Assembly (NCBI GenBank): GCA_012932865.1
Contig: SAXG01000007.1
Coordinates: 124,001-188,000 of the forward strand
From: Amylostereum areolatum
Taxonomy: Eukaryota > Basidiomycota > Agaricomycetes > Russulales > Stereaceae
Length of the DNA: 64,000 bases
Reading direction: 5' to 3'
The notes under the pieces were generated by a model that was given only the letters and a program-made list of their open reading frames with translations, did no database searches and had not been told where the DNA came from. Positions 22,818 to 32,708 of the stretch are shown here, in pieces. The position numbers and the translations under genes were made by a program. The first letter of the stretch is position 1; every line of letters begins with the position of its first letter.

Positions 22818-23613
22818 TCAATGAACGAGCGCGCGTACGGCAACTTGAACAGCGAGGGAGCACGCACATATCTCGACAGCAGGGGCCTTCTTCGCATGCC
22901 CATCACGGAGCCACCGTTCGATCTTGTCCAGCCCGTACCAGTCATTCTCTTCCGCGGCTGTCTCCGAATCGTTGCTCCAGGGCATGGTCCCGAAACACAG
23001 GGAGAGCGGCGAGCCCATCGGTACGCACGAGCCAAAATCGATGATGATCGGTCGGCCGCGGGCGTCGAGGGCGATGTTGGTCGGGTTGATGTCGTTCTAT
23101 CGTGATCCCACGCGGCGTACGCGCCGGCCCCTGTTTTTGAGATGGAAGGGGGTTAGAGCGTGAGGAGGCACGTACGTGAACGAGGGAAAGACCGTGCAGA
23201 TGCGTCAGCCCGCTCCTGATGCCTTCGACGATATCGCCCACGTCGATCGACTCGCCGGTGTCGATCGCGGTCTGGAGAGTCTTGGGGTAGCGCTTGAGAC
23301 ACAACGCTTGGATGCGTCCGTCCTCGGTCGGAAGGTATCCGCGATACTCGCAGATGTTCGGATGGGGATGCGCGGACAGCCGTTCGTACACGCGCGCCTC
23401 GCGCACGACGGTGTCGGCGACGTACGTGAGGTCGCGCTGATGGGGTAGGAAGACGAGGGGTTTGATGAGCTTGACGAACGTATCCTCCGGCGCAGGCAGC
23501 TCGGAAAGTGTCAGGTCGCTGGGGGCGGACGCCTGGTAGAACGCCTTCGGGACGCGCGTCGCTTGCGCGCTCAGAGCCTCGAGCTCCTCGGGTTCGTACG
23601 TCCTGGGATCCAC
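22818..23613 (-). CDS. Orphan protein-kinase-fold protein, copy 2 (5' end uncertain)
   Basis: The exons are 23176-23613 and 22818-23096, with an intron at the same place as in the gene at 4141-5146. Visible motifs are DTFVKLIKPL (possible ATP-site Lys), VREARVYERLSAHPHPNICEYRGYL, GLTHLHGLSLVH joined to NDINPTNIALD (catalytic loop), IIIDFGSCVPMG (intact DFG) and ENDWYGLDKIERWL. The frame has no ATG before an in-frame TGA: the first conserved residues follow a GTG at 23613. The true first exon must lie further right, or it has been displaced by the quasi-palindromic repeat at 23640-23870. A splice acceptor (atcccag, just inside the frame) is possible. About 240 aa are visible, and the function is unknown. 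Confidence 0.55.
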
Positions 23614-23639
23614 GGGGTGATGGGTAGCGGTTCAGTTCG

Positions 23640-23870
23640 CCAGATGCATCTGACCCGACTAATAGTCGGGGGTCAGATGCATCTGTCCCAACTAACCCCA
23701 CAGGGCGGCCGTGACACGGTCCCATCTGGCCGGGGGCGACAGATCTGTCTGTCTCCCCCCGGCCAGATCCATCTGTCGCGCCCTCCCTGACAGATCCATC
23801 TGGCCGGGGGCGACAGATCCATCTGTCTCCCCCGCGGCCAGATCCATCTGTCGGGACGCGTCCAACGCCT
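23640..23870. repeat. Quasi-palindromic minisatellite (cagatccatctg units)
   Basis: At least seven copies of cagat(g/c)catctg or close variants occur in alternating flanks (gacagat..ctggcc and ggccagat..ctgtc) separated by GC-rich linkers such as ccgggggcga. Neighbouring units form larger near-inverted repeats, for example 19-base arms around 23797-23845, so the tract can fold into stacked hairpins. It lies immediately upstream (minus sense) of kinase copy 2. Confidence 0.7.
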
Positions 23871-24213
23871 GGACGCGTCAGCATCAACCTCGCTCGCCAC
23901 GCGACCGACGTCTTACACGCGTGCTTCGCACGTCGTGCCACCGTCGGCCGCGTTCAGCCGGGTTGAACGCGTCCGAATAGCGTGGCGGGAGGAGGGGGGA
24001 CGGGGGTTCGCGAGCGTGCGCGCGCGCGTTGCTCGGCGGTGGCGGCGGCGGCGAACGCGAACGCGTCCCGATAGCGTGGCGAGCGTGCGAGTGGGGGACG
24101 GCGGCGGCGGGATACGGAAACAGAGTGGTGATTGAGAAACCTAGCTACATACACGTCGGCTTTGACCTCCCCGCGTCTCGACTATAACCGCTCCTTTCCC
24201 CCCCACCCACAGC

Positions 24214-24637
24214 CTACTCGTCTCCGCACACGGAGTCTTGCACCGTGTCGAGCGCCGCGTTGCCGGCGGTTTCGTCGAGATCCACCTGGGCGATCTTGAT
24301 GCTCCTGAGCGGACCGAGTTTGCTGAGCTTTCGAAGCCGCTCGAGTTCCGCGTCCCCGCTGGCTTGCACGACGACGTAGCGGTAGAAGACGCCGCCGCTC
24401 TTGAACAAGGTGCCCCACTTGAGGAACAGGCCGGCGCTCGCCGTGTCGCGGTCGTTGGTCGGCCAGAAAACGCGCCCGGTCGTGCCGTCGAGGAAATCCC
24501 GACGCATCTTCCCTAAGACGCCGTGCTAAAAGCGACGAACAGTCAGCGTTTTCTCGCGACCCACAAACGGTGCATCTCACCTTTTCCATCGCCGGCCGCA
24601 CGACGTTCTTGAAGTGTTTTGTGATGCCAAGATACAT
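24214..24637 (-). CDS. Small protein of unknown function
   Basis: ATG at 24637 (MYLGITKHFKNVV) opens an exon ending VRPAMEK; an intron of about 55 nt then joins HGVLGKMRRDFLDGTTGRVFW and continues to the stop at 24214, giving about 120 aa. The conserved-looking centre WGTLFKSGGVFYRYVVVQAS looks like a compact globular domain, and the C-terminus is acidic. An upstream exon ending HFQHQYKK with a good donor could extend it, but its N-terminal part is a minisatellite (24725-24779), so I prefer the ATG at 24637. I do not recognise the family; it looks like an ordinary host gene. Confidence 0.45.
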
Positions 24638-24724
24638 CTGAAAACCAATGTTAGTCCTGATGCTTTCTGGTTGCTTTACAAGGCTTACCTTCTTATATTG
24701 GTGTTGGAAGTGGAGTGCAACAGA

Positions 24725-24779
24725 GGCAGGAGTGAGGGTAGGAGTGAGGGCAGGAGTGAGGGCAGGAGTGAGTGAGAGG
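24725..24779. repeat. Minisatellite, about 12-bp unit
   Basis: Four to five copies of a ggcaggagtgag-type unit lie in tandem, just upstream of the small unknown gene. Confidence 0.7.
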
Positions 24780-25499
24780 GTAAGAGTCAAGAGGGAAGAG
24801 AGAAGAAGAAAAAAGTGAAGAAGCAACAGTGCGAGAACGAACGACCAATTGAGGACGAACGGCAAAGCGAGAACGAACTCGAGTGCCACAGCGTCAAGTG
24901 TTCAAATCCCGCCCTTGCGCACGCAAACCCGTCCGTCCGTCCCGAGACCAACGACCTGTGCATGAAGGGCAATTCACAGCAAGCTAAAATACAGATTAAA
25001 GGGCATAAGTCGCAGGGCAATTCAACATGAAACCCGAGACTAAACGTGACTTGTCGCCGAAAGGTTGTTGAGCGCAACGCTCGCTTCTCATGTCTAAGTC
25101 GAAGACGCTCCTCCTGGCGCTAAAAAAGGGAAACAGAAATCAGATACGTCGTGAATCTCGAAGTGCAGGGTTATATCACTCGCCATTCACATGTCTCGTC
25201 CATGCATTGCATGCATGACTCGGGCAAAAAAATATGTTCCCGCTACGGGTGTTTAGATGCGAGACAGCCCCCGTTCGTGCATCGTCAGATCCGATCCATG
25301 TTAATCCTTGTCTTGAAAAGACCCGCACTCCTGTCCAGTAGCCGTCTTTGCCCCCTAGCCTCACGAGCCTACACGAGGACGAAGATAGCCCCGGGATCTT
25401 TGAATTCATACATCATATCGGAATTCAACAAATCATGGAAGTGCGTCGTGGTCAGACCAATGTACCGTCTCCACCTTTCCCTTGAACTTCTCCAAACTC
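24780..25499. other. Interval without a clear gene; probable KDZ 3' end
   Basis: Nothing recognisable was found between the small unknown gene and the KDZ transposase, apart from a minus-strand frame near 25433-25490 (QAHGYDRLLVRSLEKF) that resembles the KDZ C-terminus. That would make it the true last exon of the next gene. Confidence 0.35.
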
Positions 25500-28400
25500 C
25501 TAACCAACAGCCGGTCGTACCCATGGGCTTGTCTGACACATCATGTCAGTCCCCAATGCCTGAGGCACCTGTGAAAGACCTACTTTGCTGCGTAAGCACC
25601 CGCCCCACCCTTCCCTGCCCCTCTCAGCTCTGTCGCGCGCGCCTCCCACTCCTCCCGTTTGGCCAGAAAAAATCTCGCAATGCGCCGCATCTCCTCCTCC
25701 AACAGATTCTTCTCTTCCTCCCATCTCATCAAGAGTGCGTGGGTGCGGAACCAATGTACTTTGAGCACTAAAGTCACGTAAGTGAGGCCCATGCGCATTC
25801 GTGGTGACGCACTTACTTTTCCCGCAGTACTCGCGCAGCTTTCCATCGCCTTGCTTCTCCACAAAAGAGAAGTCGCTCCATACCCAGGATGGTGTCTTTT
25901 TACCTTGGCCCAAAGTCTCAGCATCCGACGCCACTGCGAACGCGGTCACGTCTTTCGCCGCCAGAGCGCGATATGTTTCATCATTTGCCGCCATACCCAG
26001 CGCCAACATCGCCCGCCTAGCCCGACGATACGTGTTTGCCGCGTCGGTCACCGCTGTCCTCTTCCGGTTCTGTTTGCGCTGCTCCCGTGTATTTGCTACG
26101 GTGCCCGACAGACCCCGCGCGCCCCGCCGCATCGCGTAGCTGGTAATCAGCTGCGCTCGAAGCTCGTCTAGCGCCGCATCCGCATACCCTTCCCGCAACT
26201 TTAGTTCCAGCGTGGCCGCCTCTGCAGTCTCCGGCGCGGAAAGGATCGTCCTCCCCCACCGCGATGGCAGATCAACGCTGGCAGCAGCGATCTCTTCCCA
26301 CTTGGATCTCCGCACACGACGTCCTGTGCCTACGTCCGCCGTCGTCCGCTTCCGTTTTGAGCCAGTCTTCACCGTCAAAGCGACGTCTTCCGTTTTCTCG
26401 TCTTCAACGTCTTCAACGTACTCTCCCCCCGACGTCGTCGTCGTCCTATCCTCGCCGGTGGCCTTCACTTTATCTAAGTAAGCCTCCTGCATGACCCGCC
26501 AAGTTTCAAACCTCTCCAGCCAACCCACCCTTGCCTCCTTGGTCGCCTTCAGTGTGGCTTCTGGATCTTCCTCCAACAGCTTAAGTGTACGCACTCTGCC
26601 ATCATTCTCAGCCCAGACATCGTCACCGTATAAAAACGTTTCGCATACCTGCTTTCCTCCAAGGCGATACCTTCCGCGATCGTCCCCACCAGACCAACCA
26701 TGTTGTGCATGCTCTGCACAGAGGCGGCGTCCGTGATCATGGCAAGAGCATCCTTCTGAGTAAAAGCTGTGCTCGTCAGTTCATAGCGTGGCGTTATGAG
26801 CGAGTATGATGCTTACTCGACTTCTCCTTTTTCTCGGCCTCGTAGGGATTCTTCAAAGTCTTGTGATTCTTCACGTCCACCACCTTTCGCATCCAATCCG
26901 CCTCTTCCGCCTTCCACTCTGCCAGGGTGTCGGCAGGGACGCTCTTCTCCACGTCGTCCACCACCTCTCGCACGATGTCGATCTGTTCCACGGCCTCGGT
27001 GTGTTTTCTCACCGTCAGTGTAGCTGCGTGCTTTGTTAGCTGCCGCCCTCGACTATGAGCAAACCCTGCTTACCTATCCCCACCGTCCGCCGGTAGTTCA
27101 TGTCCCCATGGTGGTCGTTGATACGATCGTGCCTGTGCCCAGAAGTCATCTCCCGCGTGCTTGCGGCAAGGGCGCTCAGCGTCGACCATATTCGTTCTTG
27201 AGCTTCGCCATCCGTTCGCCCCGAGCCGGGCAGAAAGTTAAAAGAGAACAAGTACCGGCAGAGCGCGATGTGCGCGGGTAGGTGAAACTTGCCCACTCCC
27301 AGGATCGTGAAGGGAAAATCCAACGACGGGAGAGATTTGAAGTCCCGAGCTTGTTCCTTGAACACCTCCAACCGACTCTCGAAGTTTATGCAGTGCTGAC
27401 AGTTGATGTCGTATCCCCGCACGTGCATGTCTAGCTCCATCCACCGCTGCAGTCCAGAAGCCAGGGAGAAGTCTACATTCACAAACCTGCTCTTCCATCA
27501 ACGCTCGTTCCCGAACACTCCAAAACGCCCAGCTCACCTCTCTCCTTTCTGCAGATCCACTCCGCCGCCGGGAAGAACGAACATGTGTCTCGCACAAGAC
27601 AACCCCATCGTTCCAGAGATATTACCCCAGTATCCACCGTATCCCATCGCCCCTAATCGGTGGCAAGTCGACGGCTGCGTCGCAGGTAATTAAGCATTCT
27701 GTCGTCAATCGAATAATTCCCCACGGCGCGCTCACCTCCGGCTCCAGGGGACCCAGCATCTCTTGGTATTTCTGGAAGTCTTCCTCGTCCGCGAAATACC
27801 CAGCTCCAGTCGTCAATGGTATGTCGTTCCGATCCAGTGGTTTAATCTTCTGGGTGAGTTGGAAGTTCCCGTCGATGGCGTGGAACAATGCGTCCAGATA
27901 CCTACAATCCGTCAGAGAGGAAAAGGATGGACGGCGGTCACTCTGCACCTCAAGTGTGCCTCTCGTCTGATCTTGGGGTCCATGTTGATGCCGGGTTGAG
28001 GACAGGAGGGACACAGCACCGCCAGTGCACCTGCTTGAAGTCGTTCCCCGGCCTTTGCGCCGTGCCGACGCACGAGTGTCAGATAACTATGCTCACGGTT
28101 GGACGTCAGGAATTCTCTGTAGCGATCCTGGCGTTCGTGGCATGTCAGCCATCGCCACCCTTCCCAGAGGATCCGAGACAGACGTACCACGACCTCGTCG
28201 AACAGCACACCGTCGGTCAACCTCTCCAAATATTTCACCCACTCCTCCCCGTTGACTTGCGCATGGCACGATATGAGCAAAAACTTGTCAAGCATTCGGA
28301 TGGTGAAGGCCGTCCCGGGCTGAACCCAAGACGCTGGGAACAGGCCAATGGAGATCAGCTGCATAGACTCTGCGGTCGGTGGCTTTCCTCCCTCGCTAGG

Positions 28401-29242
28401 GCAGGCACAATACCCAACATATGCCACCTGGAAACCATCTTCAGTCCCGACCACCGTGCGCCGCGGCTCCCGCAGCGTCCGCGGGCAGCGACTCTGGCGA
28501 TGTCGTGTGTAGATTACCATGCCCAAGTCCCCCAAGGTCGTCCTCAACCAGCATCCTTTCCCGTCGGCCCAGCGTTGAATACGGTGAAGCGGGAGGGTCT
28601 TGTGCGAAGACACAATGCACGTTTGACATACCACGTCCGCGAAGAAGCACTCCTCGCACCGGAAGAGCTCGGCCACGCCCGCCTCCCGTTCGCAGGACGC
28701 GCAGGCCGCCGAGCGAGGAGGCGCCTCTCTGTTCAGCAGTTCTTCGTGGGCGGCAGGTGCATATTCCGTGAAGAACTGCGCCATGTGCTCCGACGGCGAC
28801 TACAAACTTCAGCAAAGCGATGCACAGACACCAGGCAAATTGAACCCACAATTGTATTGTTTACCCTCGCTTTTTTGGCCGAGGGGTTTACGTTCTCTTT
28901 CGACGCGGAAGCCTTCCCTCCGACTTTGTTGGGCTTCGCGCTAGCCTGATGCCCGCCCAAGCTCTTTCCCACAACCGCTCCTTGAGTCCCGCTCCCCCAC
29001 GCTTTCCGCGGAGTCGCAGCCATTCCACCCAGTCTAGAGGTTAGTGCTTGAGAGAAGCCCACCCCCTTCACCGGCGTTCGAGGCGTCGCACCCAGTCGAG
29101 AGTTCAGGCCTTGAGGTAAAGGTGTGCTTTTCACCGGCGTTCGTGGAGCCGTGGCCAAGACCCGCCGGGATGCCACACCCGGGTCGACTGTCTTCTCGCT
29201 CGCCACTGGGAGGAAGTTGTGAGGTGTGCCGCCTTCTGACAT
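25500..29242 (-). CDS. CxC2-KDZ transposase (element 1)
   Basis: This is a multi-exon minus-strand gene from ATG 29242 (MSEGGTPHNFLPV). After a Ser/Pro/Lys-rich N-terminus comes the CxC2 cluster: CASCEREAGVAELFRCEEC, VVCQTCIVSSHKTLPLHRIQRW. The KDZ core follows: HAIDGNFQL (first Asp), MFVLPGGGVDLQKGER, HVRGYDINCQHCINFE (second Asp), VGKFHLPAHIALCRYLFSFNFLPGSG, then RTDGEAQERIWS (Glu) and STREMTSGHRHDRINDHHGDMNYR. The C-terminal helical region (25580-26600) has ELRAQLITSYAMR and VHWFRTHALLMRWEEEKNLLEEEM. It matches the transposases of fungal KDZ elements. Exon edges are approximate and the end may reach 25433. I see no definite lesion, and I could not find terminal inverted repeats. Confidence 0.75.
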
Positions 29243-29401
29243 GGTAGACGTCGATGCGTAGGAGAGCTGCTGCGTCAGCGGTCACTCGACGCATTTCCCC
29301 TGCATCATCTGTGCATCCAATTTGCTCTGCTCCCGTCCTGAAATCTTTCCCCGATCACCCCGTTGCTAGTGGTATGTCTCACATTCAGTATTTCGCTCCA
29401 A

Positions 29402-29863
29402 TTACACATTTCCAATTCCCCGATCCTCGATCCACCCCCCCACACCCCCCTCACAATCTCCCCTTCGGCGGCGGCAGCGGCGCCGCTGATTCTCAACGTC
29501 AGCCCGGATGTGCACTCTCAGATGAGTGTACTTACCGTTCTGCTCCTTCTGCAACCCACGCCAATACGGCTCCACAGACTCGCCGTCCGTCCGCCCATAC
29601 CCATGCCACCCCGGGTGGAACTGCCATCGACCCGCCTCCGCCCGTACGGGAGGCAGCAAGGCGCAGAGCTCATAGAATTTCTTCCAGTCCCTGCGTCCTC
29701 GGTTAATCAACACTCCGTCGAGCGACGTCGAATCACGTACCGGGGCTGGCAGTCCAATAATGCATCGATCTCGGCGACAATGCGCATGTTCGCGATTCTC
29801 TGCTCGTCCGTCATTCTGAGGTGTCCGGGATGTGAACGCCACGCGTGCAAGAGGTCCTCCCAA
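29402..29863 (-). pseudogene. Fragment of a second KDZ-type transposase
   Basis: This short minus-strand piece upstream of the element 1 gene reads IANMRIVAEIDALLD, then, after a possible intron, RDWKKFYELCALLPPVRAEAG and HGYGRTDGESVEPYWRGLQKEQN. The TDGE..E.YW signature is the Glu-containing motif of KDZ transposases, but nothing else of the core is present nearby. Just to its right the chromovirus LTR begins at 30106, so it may be a remnant cut off by that insertion. Confidence 0.4.
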
Positions 29864-30105
29864 AGAAAAGCCCGGCCTTTATATCTTAAACGTCAGCTTG
29901 CCGTGCCTGGGTTGAATTTCGTTTTGGTGCCAGCTCCACGGTACATCGACCACCAGACGTCTGCAACGCACTCGAGCCGACGCTCTTAGATCGGAACAAC
30001 CCATGAGACGAGATCCACTCACCGACCTCTCCATAGCTGTTTGACTCGACTTTGTGCGCATTTGCGTGTCCGCTAGCACCGAGATACAGGCCTACCACCA
30101 GGAGT

Positions 30106-30614
30106 TGTTACAACTTGTCCAAGCTCGTAACCGTCTCAACGACGCTGCCACAGATCGTCACCGTCTCGACGGCATAGCCTCGACGGTGCCACAGATCGTC
30201 ACCGTCCCAACGGCATAGCCTCGACGGTGCCACAGTTCGTCTCCGTAGATACTTGATACAACCGTCGCCGAATGTACATATATTTACTCGACCTCCTTTC
30301 CTATAAAAGGAGGCTCAACGAGCGAGCTATTCCCCAGCTCGTTCTCTTTGTAAATACAGGACTGTTCTGAATAAGAACCTCCTCTTAAGCACTAAAGAGA
30401 ATCCTAAGCATACTAAGTCGATAGGCTCGCCTAAGTCTTCCGCGAAGACTTACTGCTTTATCTATCGACCTTCACTTTCGTATAAACCGAGACGTCTGGA
30501 TCACCTGATCCCACCTCTCACGCGTAAGAGTACTGTAGCCTGAGCCGCTTGTCACGTGATAAGGACCGTCCTTAACACTAGAACGAGCTCTCCTCTACAC
30601 TAGCTCACCCTACA
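30106..30614 (+). repeat. 5' LTR of element C1
   Basis: It begins TGTTAC and ends TACA (509 bp). It contains internal short repeats (cagatcgtcaccgt.. and cctcgacggtgcc.. twice each), a TATA box (cctataaaagg at 30300-30310) and a downstream leader. Confidence 0.75.
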
Positions 30615-31388
30615 GTTTGGCGCAGAGCGTCAAACGAAACACCCACCACGGAGTCAGCGGAACAACCCGCTGAAAAAAGACCATCAGATTTTGAGATCCC
30701 TCAACTCCAATCAAACTGCAGTCGAGACTTCCCTAACGGAAACGAAGATCATCGCTGGACATTTGACCCCTATCATCTCCTTTTCTACTACGACGGAACC
30801 CTCATTGCGAAAGAAAGCAAAGGGACATACGCATACCAGTGGAACCCACCCATATACAGATACAACCTTCCCCCAGCAGCAGAATACTTCAAAGATAGAT
30901 CCAAAAGAGAAAAGGAAGACGGAAGCTACGACAATTCACATTGGAAGCGCCCAGATTATTCAAGACCTCATATCGGGCCCCTCTCATCAGAAGAACTCTG
31001 GAAACACCCGGACGCACAGAAAGTCGAAGAGAAACCTTACACCGGGAATATTAAGGACTACTGGGAATTTGATCCCGATACCGACACAGCCGACACGACA
31101 ACCGAACCACAGAACCCTCGAACCGAACTCCAGCATCCTCAAGAACCCGCAGCAGGCACACAACCTCCAGAAGAAACCGCGCCAGAACCTAAGAGAACTG
31201 TATCAAACCCCCAAATTAAGTCCGATTCCGGAAGAAGTCGAGAAGGCAGCCCAGCGAGCGCAGCAGAAACGGAAAGACATACAGAAGAATCAACAAGATC
31301 TCCATCAATTAAATCAGACAAAGACATCTTCGAAACCAGAAAAGGAAGACAAGGAAACCTATTCGGAAGACCAGAGAACATCACGACA
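30582..31388 (+). other. AUG-less open extension of the C1 gag frame
   Basis: The gag reading frame is open without interruption from just after a TAG at 30579-30581, inside the LTR end, through the primer-binding region to the first in-frame ATG at 31389. Its translation looks protein-like: HRWTFDPYHLLFYYDG, YAYQWNPPIYRYNLPP, GNIKDYWEFDPDTDTAD, rich in aromatic residues and then in Pro/Glu/Thr. About 269 codons have no Met. An equivalent AUG-less extension is present in the other chromovirus (58300-59508). How it is translated, if it is, cannot be told from the sequence. Confidence 0.5.
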
Positions 31389-32708
31389 ATGGGAGACGCT
31401 ACCACCTCGATACCCAACCCCGCCGCCACACTTAGCAATGTCCCCCCTGGAGAAACTAATATACCGCTCCAGACGCCTGCAACTCCAACACCAGCCGATC
31501 CCGCGAAACCAAGATATAAGACTCGATTCCCCATAGGATTCGGTTTAGGCGAACCAATAGGATGGAAAGCACCATCACCGCGACCATCATCGCCTTCCGA
31601 CCGATCAGCTGATAATGAGAAAGGAAAAAAGGTTCAGGACTATGTATTCGGAAGAGGAGCAACCACAGATCTTCCGGAAGGACCGAGACACCCACCATGG
31701 CATTCACCACCGGGAGGAACAGGAACAATTGGATCTAAACCCGAAGACAAAGACAAAGGATTCAAACTGAACGCACTAGGAGTATACGACGGAAGAGACC
31801 GAGCGAAGGCAGCAAAATTCGTTGAACAATGCGTACTTCGCTTCATAGCATTCCCCAACGCATACAAAACCAACATGCGTAAGATAACCTTTGTACTCTC
31901 GCATCTCACAGATGGACCCGCCCTTCACTGGGCGTCCCTCTTAATAAGCAAGATCGATAAGATACGAGAGCGCGGCATAGATCCAGAAATGCATCTTCCA
32001 TGGACGGGATTCCGTGACTACTTCTTAGAAACCTTTGGAGAAATAGACCCCGGAAGAGACGCTAGATTCAACATACAGCGCCTGGAACAAGGCACTATGG
32101 AAACCAAAGATTACATCACGGTCTTTAGAGACTATGCTATGGAAGCCGGTTACGATCATAAAGCATTGATCGACCAATTCAAGAGAGGACTACGCAACGA
32201 TATAGTAGTCGAGATTCTCAAGAGAGATCACATCTCGAACGATATCGACAAATGGTATGAACTCGCACTGCGCATCGATAATAACTGGCGAGAAGCTCAA
32301 GCATTCCAACGACATTATACGAGACCAATGAACCCGACGAGTGATCTCACCCTCCTATACAAGAAACCGCAGCCGTACGTCCCATTCCGAAGAGTAAACG
32401 GAAATAAAGGGAATGTTACTACCGCCAGAGCCGCTCAGACCGGAAACAACAACCGAAGCTTCAGACGCCTTACCCCGCAAGAACGTACAGAACTTCAGAA
32501 ATTGGGATCGTGCTTCTATTGTCGGAAACCAGGACATATCTCCAGGAACTGCCCAGAGAAACGTACCCAAACAACGATCAATGCACGAACGACGAACTTA
32601 ACAGAGGAAGAATCCCCGATTGATCAGATCACCAAGCTTGTGAACAAGATGGACAGTGAAACGTTCGCACGCACTGCCAACATGTTCAAAGACAATCAGG
32701 GTTTTTGA
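31389..32708 (+). CDS. gag: Gag polyprotein of element C1
   Basis: From ATG 31389 (MGDATTSIPNPAATL) the frame runs 439 aa to TGA at 32706-32708. It holds a Ty3-type capsid region (FKLNALGVYDGRDRAKAAKFVEQC, HLTDGPALHWASLLI, FRDYFLETFGEIDPGRDARFNIQRLEQGT) and one CCHC zinc knuckle (CFYCRKPGHISRNCP). It packages the element RNA into particles. The real N-terminus may be longer, because the same frame is open back to the LTR. The stop codon follows directly on a slippery heptamer that can shift ribosomes into pol. Confidence 0.8.
   Translation: MGDATTSIPNPAATLSNVPPGETNIPLQTPATPTPADPAKPRYKTRFPIGFGLGEPIGWKAPSPRPSSPSDRSADNEKGKKVQDYVFGRGATTDLPEGPRHPPWHSPPGGTGTIGSKPEDKDKGFKLNALGVYDGRDRAKAAKFVEQCVLRFIAFPNAYKTNMRKITFVLSHLTDGPALHWASLLISKIDKIRERGIDPEMHLPWTGFRDYFLETFGEIDPGRDARFNIQRLEQGTMETKDYITVFRDYAMEAGYDHKALIDQFKRGLRNDIVVEILKRDHISNDIDKWYELALRIDNNWREAQAFQRHYTRPMNPTSDLTLLYKKPQPYVPFRRVNGNKGNVTTARAAQTGNNNRSFRRLTPQERTELQKLGSCFYCRKPGHISRNCPEKRTQTTINARTTNLTEEESPIDQITKLVNKMDSETFARTANMFKDNQGF
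32699..32705 (+). promoter_or_regulatory. Candidate -1 ribosomal frameshift site (gag-pol junction)
   Basis: GGGTTTT in gag frame (CAG GGT TTT TGA) is a perfect X_XXY_YYZ heptamer immediately before the gag stop, and the pol frame is open in -1 from here. A stimulatory structure downstream was not evaluated. Confidence 0.55.

Noticed and set aside
24860..24930. Possible tRNA 3' end (gttcaaatcccgc)
   Set aside because: The flanking 5-bp stem does not pair and no cloverleaf could be drawn.
30691..31536. 281-aa plus-strand frame from ATG 30691
   Set aside because: It is a shifted frame over the gag extension; its translation is low-complexity (Gln/Thr/Arg-rich), whereas the gag frame is continuous and protein-like.
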